This document shows positions 41,826 through 55,776 of a stretch of DNA of 64,000 bases, in pieces. A program made the position numbers and the translations under genes. Source of the DNA: Sepioteuthis lessoniana (lineage: Eukaryota > Mollusca > Cephalopoda > Myopsida > Loliginidae); NCBI GenBank assembly GCA_963585895.1, contig OY757947.1, positions 36,793,950 through 36,857,949 on the forward strand, given 5' to 3'. The notes beneath the pieces are model-generated. The model did no database searches, was not told the DNA's origin, and saw only the letters and a program-made list of their open reading frames with translations. The stretch's first letter is position 1. Each line of letters starts with the position of its first letter.

Positions 41826-44599
41826 TTATTCATCTTCATGGGTACAAATCCACCGCGCGTTGGTATAATCAAACTTCTTCGGTAAATGTGAATTTCCATT
41901 CTGCATCTTTTATTCATCTCCCTAGGTACAAATCCACCGCGCGTTGGTATAATCCCAACTTCTTCGGTAAATGTAAATTTCCATTCTGCATCTTTTATTC
42001 ATCTTCATAGGTACAAATCCACCGCGCGTTGGTATAATCCAAACTTCTTCGGTAAATGTAAATATCCATTCTGCATCTTTTATTCATCTTCATAGGTACA
42101 AATCCACCGCGCGTTGGTATAATCCAAACTTCTTCGGTAAATGTAAATTTCCATTGCGCATCTCTTATTCATCCTCCTTATGTACAAATCCACCGCGCGA
42201 TGGTGTAATCCAAACTTCTTCAGTAAATGTAAATTTCCATTCTGCATCTCTTATTCATCTTTATAGGTACAAATCCACCGCCCGTTGGTATTTTCCAAAT
42301 TTCTTCGGTAAATGTAAATTTCCATTCTGCATCTTTTATTCATCTTCATAGCTACAAATCCACCGCGCGTTGGTATAATCCAAACTTCTTCGGTAAATGT
42401 AAATTTCCATTGCGCATCTCTTATTCATCTCCCTACGTACAAATCCACCGCGCGTTGGTATAATCCAAACTTCTTCGGTAAATGTAAATTTCCATTCTGC
42501 ATCTCTTATTCATCTTCATAAGTGCAAATCCACCGCGCGTTGGTATAATCCACATTTCTTCGGTAAATGTAAATTTCCATTCTGCATCTCTTATTCATTT
42601 TCATAGGTACAAATCCACCGCGCGTTGGTATAATCCAAACTTCTTCGGTAAATGTAAATTTCCATTCTGCACCTTTCATTCATCTCCCTAGGTACAAATC
42701 CACCGCGCGTTGGTATAATCCAAACTTCTTCGGTAAATGTAAATTTCCATTGCGCATCTCTTATTCATCTCCCTAGGTACAAATCCACCGCGCGTTGGTA
42801 TAATCCAAACTTCTTCGGTAAATGTAAATTTCCATTGCGCATCTCTTATTCATCTCCCTAGGTACAAATCCACCGCGCGTTGGTATAATCAAAACTTCTT
42901 CGGTAAATGTAAATTTCCATTCTAAATCTTTTATTCATCTTCATAGGTACAAATCCACCGCGCGTTGGTATAATCCCAACTTCTTTGGTAAATGTAAATT
43001 TCCATTCTGCATCTCTTATTCATCTTCATAGGTACAAATCCACCGCGCGTTGGTATAATCCAAACTTCTTCGGTAAATGTAAATTTCCATTCTGCATCTT
43101 TTATTCATCTTCATAGGTACAAATCCACCGCGCGTTGGTATAATCCAAACTTCTTCGATAAATGTAAATTTCCATTCTGCATCTTTTATTCATCTCACTA
43201 GGTACAAATCCACCGCGCGTTGGTATAATCCAAACTTCTTCGGTAAATGTAAATTTCCATTCCGCATCTCTTATTCATCTTCATAGGTACAAATCCACCG
43301 CGCGTTGGTATAATCCAAACTTCTTCGGTAAATGTAAATTTCCATTGCGCATCTCTTATTCATATCCCTACGTACAAATCCACCGCGCGTTGGTATAATC
43401 CAAACTTCTTCATTAAATGTAAATTTCCATTCTGCATCTTTTATTCATCTTCATAGGTACAAATCAACCGCGCGTTGGTATAATCCAAACTTCTTTGGTA
43501 AATGTAAATTTCCATTCTGCATCTCTTATTCATCTTCATAGGTACAAATCCACCGCGCGTTGGTATAATCCAAACTTCTTCGGTAAATGTAAATTTCCAT
43601 TCTGCATCTTTTATTCATCTTCATAGGCACAAATCCACCGCGCGTTGGTATAATCCAAACTACTTCAGTAAATGTAAATTTCCATTCTGCATCTTTTATT
43701 CATCTCTCTAGGTAAAAAATCCACCGCGCGTTGGTATAATCCAAACTTCTTCGGTAAATGTAAATTTCCATTCTGCATCTCTTATTCAACTTCTTAGGTA
43801 CAAATCCACCGCGCGTTGGTATAATCCAAACTTCTTCGGTAAATGTAAATTTCCATTCTGCATCTTTTATTCATCTTCATAGGTACAAATCCACAGCGCG
43901 TTGGTATAATCCAAACTTCTTCGGTAAATGTAAATTTCCATTCTGCATCTTTTATTCATCTTCATAGGTACAAATCCACCGCGCATTGGTATAATCCAAA
44001 CTTCTTTGGTAAATGTAAATTTCCATTCTGCATCTCTTATTCATCTTCATAGGTACAAATCCGACGCGCGTTGGTATAATCCAAACTTCTTTGGTAAATG
44101 TAAATTTCAATTCTGCATCTCTTATTCATCTTCATAGGTACAAATCCACCGCGCGTTGGTATAATCCAAACTTCTTCGCTAAATGTAAATTTCCATTCTG
44201 CATCTTTTATTCATCTCCCTAGGTACAAATCCACCGCGCGTTGGTATAATCCAAACTTCTTCGGTAAATGTAAATTTCCATTCTGCATCTCTTAATCATC
44301 TTCTTAGGTCAAATCCACCACGCGTTGGTATAATCAAACTTCTTCGGTAAATGTGAATTTCCATTCTGCATCTTTTAATCATCTCCCTAGGTACAAATCC
44401 ACCGCGCGTTGGTATAATCCCAACTTCTTCGGTAAATGTAAATTTCCATTCTGCATCTTTTATTCATCTCTCTAGGTAAAAAATCCACCGCGCGTTGGTA
44501 TAATCCAAACTTCTTCGGTAAATGTAAATTTCCATTCTGCATCTTTTATTCATCTTCATAGGTACAAATCCACCGCGCGTTGGTATAATCCAAACTTCT

Positions 44600-46674
44600 T
44601 CGGTAAATGTAAATTTCCATTCTGCATCTTTTATTCATCTCCCTAGGTAAAAAATCCACCGCGCGTTGGTAAAATCCAAACTTCTTCGGTAAATGTAAAT
44701 TTCCATTCTGCATCTCTTATTCAACGTCATAGGTACAACTCCACCGCGCGTTTGTATAATCCAAACTTCTTCGGTAAATGTAAATTTCCATTGCGCATCT
44801 CTTATTCATATCCCTACGTACAAATCCACCGCGCGTTGGTATAATCCAAACTTCTTCGGTAAATGTAAATTTCCATTCTGCATCTTTTATTCATTTCCCT
44901 AGGTACAAATCCACCGCGCGTTGGTATAATCCAAACTTCTTCGGTAAATGTAAATTTCCATTCTGCATCTTTTATTCATCTTCATAGATACAAATCCACC
45001 ACGCGTTGGTATAATCCAAACTTTTTCGGTAAATGTAAATTTCCATTCTGCATGTCTTATTCATCTCCCTAGGTACAAATCCACCGCGCGTTGGTATAAT
45101 CCAAACTTCTTCGGGAAATGTAAATTACCATTCAGCATCTTTTATTCATCTTCATAGGTACAAATCCACCGCGCGTTGGTATAATCCAAACTTCTTCGGT
45201 AAATGTAAATTTCCATTCTGCATCTTTTATTACTCTTCATAGGTACAAATCCACCGCGCGTTGGTATAATCCAAACTTCTTCGGTAAATGTAAATTTCCA
45301 TTCTGCATCTTTTATTCATCTTCATAGGTACAAATCCACAGCGCGTTGGTATAATCCAAACTTCTTCGGTAAATGTAAATTTCCATTCTGCATCTTTTAT
45401 TCATCTTCATAGGTACAAATCTACCGCGCATTGGTATAATCCAAACTTCTTTGGTAAATGTAAATTTCCATTCTGCATCTCTTATTCATCTTCATAGGTA
45501 CAAATCCACCGCGCGTTGGTATAATCCAAACTTCTTTGGTAAATGTAAATTTCAATTCTGCATCTCTTATTCATCTTCATAGGTACAAATCCACCGCGCG
45601 TTGGTATAATCCAAACTTCTTCGCTAAATGTAAATTTCCATTCTGCATCTTTTATTCACCTCCCTAGGTACAAATCCACCGCGCGTTGGTATAATCCAAA
45701 CTTCTTCGGTAAATGTAAATTTCCATTCTGCATCTCTTAATCATCTTCTTAGGTCAAATCCACCACGTGTTGGTATAATCAAACTTCTTCGGTAAATGTG
45801 AATTTCCATTCTGCATCTTTTAATCATCTCCCTAGGTACAAATCCACCGCGCGTTGGTATAATCCAAACTTCTTCGGTAAATGTAAATTTCCATTCTGCA
45901 TCTTTTATTCATCTTCATAGGTACAAATCCACCGCGCGTTGGTATAATCCAAACTTCTTCGGTAAATGTAAATTTCCATTCTGCATCTTTTATTCATCTT
46001 CATAGGTACAAATCCACCGCGCGTTGGTATAATCCAAACTTCTTCGATAAATGTAAATTTCCATTCTGCATCTTTTATTCATCTCACTAGGTACAAATCC
46101 ACCGCGCGTTGGTATAATCCAAACTTCTTCGGTAAATGTAAATTTCCATTTTGCATCTCTTATTCATCTTCATAGGTACAAATCCACCGCGCGTTGGTAT
46201 AATCCAAACTTCTTCGGTAAATGTAAATTTCCATTGCGCATCTCTTATTCTTATCCCTACGTACAAATCCACTGCGCGTTGGTATAATCCAAACTTCTTC
46301 ATTAAATGTAAATTTCCATTCTGCATCTTTTATTCATCTTCATAGGTACAAATCAACCGCGTGTTGGTATAATCCAAACTTCTTTGGTAAATGTAAATTT
46401 CCATTCTGCATCTCTTATTCATCTTCATAGGTACAAATCCACCGCGCGTTGGTATAATCCAAACTTCTTCGGTAAATGTAAATTTCCATTCTGCATCTTT
46501 TATTCATCTTCATAGGCACAAATCCACCGCGCGTTGGTATAATCAAAACTTCTTCGGTAAATGTAAATTTCCATTCTGCATCTTTTATTCATCTCTCTAG
46601 GTAAAAAATCCACCGCGCGTTGGTATAATCCAAACTTCTTCGGTAAATGTAATTTTCCATTCTGCATCTCTTAT
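44600..46674. repeat. D4 25-monomer HOR, copy A (2125-bp shift)
   Basis: Landmarks repeat 2125 bp downstream (exactly 25 monomers): TCAACGTCAT with ACAACTCC (44721/46846), GCATGTCTT (45050/47175), CTTTTATTACTC, CTTAATCATC with AGGTCAAATCC (45751/47876), TATAATCAAAC, TTCATTAAATG, ATCAACCGCG and ATAGGCACAAATCC (46512/48637). A few substitutions differ, such as CTTATTCTTATCCC here near 46250. Confidence 0.87.
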
Positions 46675-46724
46675 TCATCTTCATAGGTACAAATCCAGCG
46701 CGCGTTGGTATAATCCAAACTTCT

Positions 46725-48799
46725 TCAGTAAATGTAAATTTCCATTCTGCATCTTTTATTCATCTCCCTAGGTAAAAAATCCACCGCGCGTTGGTAAAAT
46801 CCAAACTTCTTCGGTAAATGTAAATTTCCATTCTGCATCTCTTATTCAACGTCATAGGTACAACTCCACCGCGCGTTTGTATAATCCAAACTTCTTCGGT
46901 AAATGTAAATTTCCATTGCGCATCTCTTATTCATATCCCTACGTACAAATCCACCGCGCGTTGGTATAATCCAAACTTCTTCGGTAAATGTAAATTTCCA
47001 TTCTGCATCTTTTATTCATTTCCCTAGGTACAAATCCACCGCGCGTTGGTATAATCCAAACTTCTTCGGTAAATGTAAATTTCCATTCTGCATCTTTTAT
47101 TCATCTTCATAGATACAAATCCACCACGCGTTGGTATAATCCAAACTTTTTCGGTAAATGTAAATTTCCATTCTGCATGTCTTATTCATCTCCCTAGGTA
47201 CAAATCCACCGCGCGTTGGTATAATCCAAACTTCTTCGGGAAATGTAAATTACCATTCAGCATCTTTTATTCATCTTCATAGGTACAAATCCACCGCGCG
47301 TTGGTATAATCCAAACTTCTTCGGTAAATGTAAATTTCCATTCTGCATCTTTTATTACTCTTCATAGGTACAAATCCACCGCGCGTTGGTATAATCCAAA
47401 CTTCTTCGGTAAATGTAAATTTCCATTCTGCATCTTTTATTCATCTTCATAGGTACAAATCCACAGCGCGTTGGTATAATCCAAACTTCTTCGGTAAATG
47501 TAAATTTCCATTCTGCATCTTTTATTCATCTTCATAGGTACAAATCTACCGCGCATTGGTATAATCCAAACTTCGTTGGTAAATGTAAATTTCCATTCTG
47601 CATCTCTTATTCATCTTCATAGGTACAAATCCACCGCGCGTTGGTATAATCCAAACTTCTTCGGTAAATGTAAATTTCAATTCTGCATCTCTTATTCATC
47701 TTCATAGGTACAAATCCACCGCGCGTTGGTATAATCCAAACTTCTTCGCTAAATGTAAATTTCCATTCTGCATCTTTTATTCACCTCCCTAGGTACAAAT
47801 CCACCGCGCGTTGGTATAATCCAAACTTCTTCGGTAAATGTAAATTTCCATTCTGCATCTCTTAATCATCTTCTTAGGTCAAATCCACCACGTGTTGGTA
47901 TAATCAAACTTCTTCGGTAAATGTGAATTTCCATTCTGCATCTTTTAATCATCTCCCTAGGTACAAATCCACCGCGCGTTGGTATAATCCCAACTTCTTC
48001 GGTAAATGTAAATTTCCATTCTGCATCTTTTATTCATCTTCATAGGTACAAATCCACCGCGCGTTGGTATAATCCAAACTTCTTCGGTAAATGTAAATTT
48101 CCATTCTGCATCTTTTATTCATCTTCATAGGTACAAATCCACCGCGCGTTGGTATAATCCAAACTTCTTCGATAAATGTAAATTTCCATTCTGCATCTTT
48201 TATTCATCTCACTAGGTACAAATCCACCGCGCGTTGGTATAATCCAAACTTCTTCGGTAAATGTAAATTTCCATTCTGCATCTCTTATTCATCTTCATAG
48301 GTACAAATCCACCGCGCGTTGGTATAATCCAAACTTCTTCGGTAAATGTAAATTTCCATTGCGCATCTCTTATTCATATCCCTACGTACAAATCCACTGC
48401 GCGTTGGTATAATCCAAACTTCTTCATTAAATGTAAATTTCCATTCTGCATCTTTTATTCATCTTCATAGGTACAAATCAACCGCGTGTTGGTATAATCC
48501 AAAATTCTTTGGTAAATGTAAATTTCCATTCTGCATCTCTTATTCATCTTCATAGGTACAAATCCACCGCGCGTTGGTATATTCCAAACTTCTTCGGTAA
48601 ATGTAAATTTCCATTCTGCATCTTTTATTCATCTTCATAGGCACAAATCCACCGCGCGTTGGTATAATCCAAACTTCTTCGGTAAATGTAAATTTCCATT
48701 CTGCATCTTTTATTCATCTCTCTAGGTAAAAAATCCACCGCGCGTTGGTATAATCCAAACTTCTTCGCTAAATGTAAATTTCCATTCTGCATCTCTTAT
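46725..48799. repeat. D4 25-monomer HOR, copy B
   Basis: Copy of 44600-46674. It is also the closest relative of the next unit, with shift 3146 bp at its left part (46846 to 49992) and 3061 bp further right (47876 to 50937). The 85-bp change marks loss of one monomer in the later copy. AAACTTCGTTGG and ATCCAAAATTCTTTGG are shared only with that later copy. Confidence 0.87.
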
Positions 48800-49910
48800 T
48801 CAACTTCATAGGTACAAATCCACCGCGCGTTGGTATAATCCAAACTTCTTCGGTAAATGTAAATTTCCATTCTGCATCTTTTATTCATCTTCATAGGTAC
48901 AAATCCACCGCGCGTTGGTATAATCCAAACTTCTTCGGTAAATGTAAATTTCCATTCTGCATCTTTTATTCATCTTCATAGGTACAAATCCACCGCGCGT
49001 TGGTATAATCCAAACATCTTTGGTAAATGTAAATTTCCATTCTGCATCTTTTATTCATCTTCATAGGCACAAATCCACCGCGCGTTGGTATAATCCAAAC
49101 TTCTTCGGTAAATGTAAATTTCCATTCTGCATCTTTTATTCATCTCTCTCGGTAAAAAATCCACCGCGCGTTGGTATAATCCAAACTTCTTCGGTAAATG
49201 TAAATTTCCATTCTGCATCTCTTATTCATCTTCATAGGTACAAATCCAGCGCGCGTTGGTATAATCCAAATTTCTTCGGTAAATGTAAATTTCCATTCTG
49301 CATCTTTTATTCATCTTCATAGGTACAAATCCACCGCGCGTTGTTATAATCCAAACTTCTTCGATAAATGCAAATTTCCATTCTGCATCTTTTATTCATC
49401 TCACTAGGTACAAATCCACCGCGCGTTGGTATAATCCAAACTTCTTCGGTAAATGTAAATTTCCATTTTGCATCTCTTATTCATCTTCATAGGTACAAAT
49501 CCACCGCGCGTTGCTATAATCCAAACTTCTTCGGTAAATGTAAATTTCCATTGCGCATCTCTTATTCATCTTCATAGGTACAAATCCACCGCGCGTTGGT
49601 ATAATCCAAACTTCTTCGGTAAATGTAAATTTCAGATCTGCATCTTTTATTCATCTTCATAGGTACAAATCCACCGCGCGTTGGTATAATCCAAACTTCT
49701 TTGGTAAATGTAAATTTCCATTCTTCATCTCTTATTCATCTTCATAGGTACAAATCCACCGCGCGTTGGTATAATCCAAACTTCTTCGCTAAATGTAAAT
49801 TTCCATTCTGCATCTTTTATTCATCTTCATAGGTACAAATCCACCGCGCGTTGGTATAATCCAAACTTCTTCGGAAAATGTAAATTTCCATTCTGCATCT
49901 TTTATTCATC

Positions 49911-51775
49911 TCCCTAGGTAAAAAATCCACCGCGCGTTGGTATAATCCAAACTTCTTCGGTAAATGTAAATTTCCATTCTGCATCTCTTATTCAACGTCA
50001 TAGGTACAACTCCACCGCGCGTTTGTATAATCCAAACTTCTTCGGTAAATGTAAATTTCCATTGCGCATCTCTTATTCATATCCCTACGTACAAATCCAC
50101 CGCGCGTTGGTATAATCCAAACTTCTTCGGTAAATGTAAATTTCCATTCTGCATCTTTTATTCATCTTCATAGATACAAATCCACCACGCGTTGGTATAA
50201 TCCAAACTTTTTCGGTAAATGTAAATTTCCATTCTGCATGTCTTATTCATCTCCCTAGGTACAAATCCACCGCGCGTTGGTATAATCCAAACTTCTTCGG
50301 GAAATGTAAATTACCATTCAGCATCTTTTATTCATCTTCATAGGTACAAATCCACCGCGCGTTGGTATAATCCAAACTTCTTCGGTAAATGTAAATTTCC
50401 ATTCTGCATCTTTTATTACTCTTCATAGGTACAAATCCACCGCGCGTTGGTATAATCCAAACTTCTTCGGTAAATGTAAATTTCCATTCTGCATCTTTTA
50501 TTCATCTTCATAGGTACAAATCCACAGCGCGTTGGTATAATCCAAACTTCTTCGGTAAATGTAAATTTCCATTCTGCATCTTTTATTCATCTTCATAGGT
50601 ACAAATCTACCGCGCATTGGTATAATCCAAACTTCGTTGGTAAATGTAAATTTCCATTCTGCATCTCTTATTCATCTTCATAGGTACAAATCCACCGCGC
50701 GTTGGTATAATCCAAACTTCTTCGGTAAATGTAAATTTCAATTCTGCATCTCTTATTCATCTTCATAGGTACAAATCCACCGCGCGTTGGTATAATCCAA
50801 ACTTCTTCGCTAAATGTAAATTTCCATTCTGCATCTTTTATTCACCTCCCTAGGTACAAATCCACCGCGCGTTGGTATAATCCAAACTTCTTCGGTAAAT
50901 GTAAATTTCCATTCTGCATCTCTTAATCATCTTCTTAGGTCAAATCCACCACGTGTTGGTATAATCAAACTTCTTCGGTAAATGTGAATTTCCATTCTGC
51001 ATCTTTTAATCATCTCCCTAGGTACAAATCCACCGCGCGTTGGTATAATCCCAACTTCTTCGGTAAATGTAAATTTCCATTCTGCATCTTTTATTCATCT
51101 TCATAGGTACAAATCCACCGCGCGTTGGTATAATCCAAACTTCTTCGGTAAATGTAAATTTCCATTCTGCATCTTTTATTCATCTTCATAGGTACAAATC
51201 CACCGCGCGTTGGTATAATCCAAACTTCTTCGATAAATGTAAATTTCCATTCTGCATCTTTTATTCATCTCACTAGGTACAAATCCACCGCGCGTTGGTA
51301 TAATCCAAACTTCTTCGGTAAATGTAAATTTCCATTCTGCATCTCTTATTCATCTTCATAGGTACAAATCCACCGCGCGTTGGTATAATCCAAACTTCTT
51401 CGGTAAATGTAAATTTCCATTGCGCATCTCTTATTCATATCCCTACGTACAAATCCACTGCGCGTTGGTATAATCCAAACTTCTTCATTAAATGTAAATT
51501 TCCATTCTGCATCTTTTATTCATCTTCATAGGTACAAATCAACCGCGTGTTGGTATAATCCAAAATTCTTTGGTAAATGTAAATTTCCATTCTGCATCTC
51601 TTATTCATCTTCATAGGTACAAATCCACCGCGCGTTGGTATAATCCAAACTTCTTCGGTAAATGTAAATTTCCATTCTGCATCTTTTATTCATCTTCATA
51701 GGCACAAATCCACCGCGCGTTGGTATAATCCAAACTTCTTCGGTAAATGTAAATTTCCATTCTGCATCTTTTATT
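49911..51775. repeat. D4 25-monomer HOR, copy C with one monomer deleted
   Basis: It begins with GGTAAAAAATCC and TCAACGTCAT (49992). After CATATCCCTACG (about 50085) the monomer ending CATTTCCCTAGG, present in copies A, B and D, is absent; CTTCATAGATAC follows at once (50165). The rest follows copy B at 3061 bp. The lost unit is exactly one monomer. Confidence 0.87.
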
Positions 51776-54700
51776 CATCTCTCTCGGTAAAAAATCCACC
51801 GCGCGTTGGTATAATCCAAACTTCTTCGGTAAATGTAAATTTCCATTCTGCATCTCTTATTCATCTTCATAGGTACAAATCCAGCGCGCGTTGCTATAAT
51901 CCAAATTTCTTCGGTAAATGTAAATTTCCATTCTGCATCTTTTATTCATCTTCATAGGTACAAATCCACCGCGCGTTGTTATAATCCAAACTTCTTCGAT
52001 AAATGCAAATTTCCATTCTGCATCTTTTATTCATCTCACTAGGTACAAATCCACCGCGCGTTGGTATAATCCAAACTTCTTCGGTAAATGTAAATTTCCA
52101 TTTTGCATCTCTTATTCATCTTCATAGGTACAAATCCACCGCGCGTTGCTATAATCCAAACTTCTTCGGTAAATGTAAATTTCCATTGCGCATCTCTTAT
52201 TCATCTTCATAGGTACAAATCCACCGCGCGTTGGTATAATCCAAACTTCTTCGGTAAATGTAAATTTCAGATCTGCATCTTTTATTCATCTTCATAGGTA
52301 CAAATCCACCGCGCGTTGGTATAATCCAAACTTCTTTGGTAAATGTAAATTTCCATTCTTCATCTCTTATTCATCTTCATAGGTACAAATCCACCGCGCG
52401 TTGGTATAATCCAAACTTCTTCGGTAAATGTAAATTTCCATTCTGCATCTTTTATTCATCTTCATAGGTACAAATCCACCGCGCGTTGGTATAATCCAAA
52501 CTTCTTCGGAAAATGTAAATTTCCATTCTGAATCTTTTATTCATCTCCCTAGGTAAAAAATCCACCGCGCGTTGGTATAATCCAAACTTCTTCGGTAAAT
52601 GTAAATTTCCATTCTGCATCTCTTATTCAACGTCATAGGTACAACTCCACCGCGTGTTTGTATAATCCAAACTTCTTCGGTAAATGTAAATTTCCATTGC
52701 GCATCTCTTATTCATATCCCTACGTACAAATCCACCGCGCGTTGGTATAATCCAAACTTCTTCGGTAAATGTAAATTTCCATTCTGCATCTTTTATTCAT
52801 TTCCCTAGGTACAAATCCACCGCGCGTTGGTATAATCCAAACTTCTTCGGTAAATGTAAATTTCCGTTCTGCATCTTTTATTCATCTTCATAGGTACAAA
52901 TCCACCACGCGTTGGTATAATCCAAACTTTTTCGGTAAATGTAAATTTCCATTCTGCATGTCTTATTCATCTCCCTAGGTACAAATCCACCGCGCGTTGG
53001 TATAATCCAAACTTCTTCGGGAAATGTAAATTACCATTCAGCATCTTTTATTCATCTTCATAGGTACAAATCCACCGCACGTTGGTATAATCCAAACTTC
53101 TTCGGTAAATGTAAATTTCCATTCTGCATCTTTTATTACTCTTCATAGGTACAAATCCACCGCGCGTTGGTATAATCCAAACTTCTTCGGTAAATGTAAA
53201 TTTCCATTCTGCATCTTTTATTCATCTTCATAGGTACAAATCCACAGCGCGTTGGTATAATCCAAACTTCTTCGGTAAATGTAAATTTCCATTCTGCATC
53301 TTTTATTCATCTTCATAGGTACAAATCCACCGCGCATTGGTATAATCCAAACTTCTTTGGTAAATGTAAATTTCCATTCTGCATCTCTTATTCATCTTCA
53401 TAGGTACAAATCCACCGCGCGTTGGTATAATCCAAACTTCTTCGGTAAATGTAAATTTCAATTCTGCATCTCTTATTCATCTTCATAGGTACAAATCCAC
53501 CGCGCGTTGGTATAATCCAAACTTCTTCGGTAAATGTAAATTTCCATTCTGCATCTTTTATTCATCTCCCTAGGTAAAAAATCCACCGCGCGTTGGTATA
53601 ATCCAAACTTCTTCGGTAAATGTAAATTTCCATTCTGCATCTCTTATTCAACGTCATAGGTACAACTCCACCGCGCGTTTGTATAATCCAAACTTCTTCG
53701 CTAAATGTAAATTTCCATTCTGCATCTTTTATTCATCTCCCTAGGTACAAATCCACCGCGCGTTGGTATAATCCAAACTTCTTCGGTAAATGTAAATTTC
53801 CATTCTGCATCTCTTAATCATCTTCTTAGGTCAAATCCACCACGCGTTGGTATAATCAAACTTCTTCGGTAAATGTGAATTTCCATTCTGCATCTTTTAA
53901 TCATCTCCCTAGGTACAAATCCACCGCGCGTTGGTATAATCCCAACTTCTTCGGTAAATGTAAATTTCCATTCTGCATCTTTTATTCATCTTCATAGGTA
54001 CAAATCCACCGCGCGTTGGTATAATCCAAACTTCTTCGGTAAATGTAAATTTCCATTCTGCATCTTTTATTCATCTTCATAGGTACAAATCCACCGCGCG
54101 TTGGTATAATCCAAACTTCTTCGATAAATGTAAATTTCCATTCTGCATCTTTTATTCATCTCACTAGGTACAAATCCACCGCGCGTTGGTATAATCCAAA
54201 CTTCTTCGGTAAATGTAAATTTCCATTCTGCATCTCTTATTCATCTTCATAGGTACAAATCCACCGCGCGTTGGTATAATCCAAACTTCTTCGGTAAATG
54301 TAAATTTCCATTGCGCATCTCTTATTCATATCCCTACGTACAAATCCACTGCGCGTTGGTATAATCCAAACTTCTTCATTAAATGTAAATTTCCATTCTG
54401 CATCTTTTATTCATCTTCATAGGTACAAATCAACCGCGTGTTGGTATAATCCAAACTTCTTTGGTAAATGTAAATTTCCATTCTGCATCTCTTATTCATC
54501 TTCATAGGTACAAATCCACCGCGCGTTGGTATAATCCAAACTTCTTCGGTAAATGTAAATTTCCATTCTGCATCTTTTATTCATCTTCATAGGCACAAAT
54601 CCACCGCGCGTTGGTATAATCCAAACTTCTTCGGTAAATGTAAATTTCCATTCTGCATCTTTTATTCATCTCTCTAGGTAAAAAATCCACCGCGCGTTGG

Positions 54701-54800
54701 TATAATCCAAACTTCTTCGCTAAATGTAAATTTCCATTCTGCATCTCTTATTCAACTTCATAGGTACAAATCCACCGCGCGTTGGTATAATCCAAACTTC
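51776..54800. repeat. D4 HOR, copy D with a two-monomer insertion
   Basis: The left part repeats 49141 onwards at 2635 bp (31 monomers), including CTCTCTCGGTAAAA (49141/51776), TTTCAGATCTGC and TCAACGTCAT (49992/52627). Past the monomer missing from copy C the shift is 2720 bp (GCATGTCTT 50236/52956). Near 53560-53730 two monomers carrying GGTAAAAAATCC and TCAACGTCAT (53648) are inserted, after which the shift is 2891 bp (50937/53828). The inserted pair duplicates the pair at 52550-52700. Confidence 0.85.
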
Positions 54801-55776
54801 TTCGGTAAATGTAAATTTCCATTCTGCATCTTTTATTCATCTTCATAGGTACAAATCCACAGCGCGTTGGTATAATCCAAACTTCTTCGGTAAATGTAAA
54901 TTTCCATTCTGCATCTTTTATTCATCTTCATAGGTACAAATCCACCGCGCGTTGGTATAATCCAAACTTCTTTGGTAAATGTAAATTTCCATTCTGCATC
55001 TCTTATTCATCTTCATAGGTACAAATCCACCGCGCGTTGGTATAATCCAAACTTCTTCGGTAAATGAAAATTTCAATTCTGCATCTTTTATTCATCTTCA
55101 TAGGTACAAATCCACCGCGCGTTGGTATAATCCCAACTTCTTCGGTAAATGTAAATTTCCATTCTGCATCTTTTATTCATCTCCCTAGGTACAAATCCAC
55201 CGCGCGTTGGTATAATCCAAACTTCTTCGGTAAATGTAAATTTCCATTCTGCATCTCTTATTCATCTTCATAGGTACAAATCCACCGCGCGTTGGTATAA
55301 TCCAAACTTCTTCGGTAAATGTAAATTTCCATTCTGCATCTTTTATTTATCTTCATAGGTACAAATCCACCGCGCGTTGTTATAATCCAAACTTTTTCGA
55401 TAAATGTAAATTTCCATTCTGCATCTTTTATTCATCTCACTAGGTACAAATCCACTGCGCGTTGGTATAATCCAAACTTCTTCGGTAAATGAAAATTTCC
55501 ATTCTGCATCTCTTATTCATCTTCATAGGTACAAATCCACCGCGCGTTGGTATAATCCAAACTTCTTCAGTAAATGTAAATTTCCTTTGCGCATCTCTTA
55601 TTCATAGCCCTACGTACAAATCCACCGCGCGTTGGTATAATCCAAACTTCTTCGTTAAATGTAAATTTCCATTCTGCATCTTTTATTCATCTTCATAGGT
55701 ACAAATCCACCGCGCGTTGGTATAATCCAAACTTCTTCGGTAAATGTAAATTTCCATTCTGCATCTTTTATTCATC

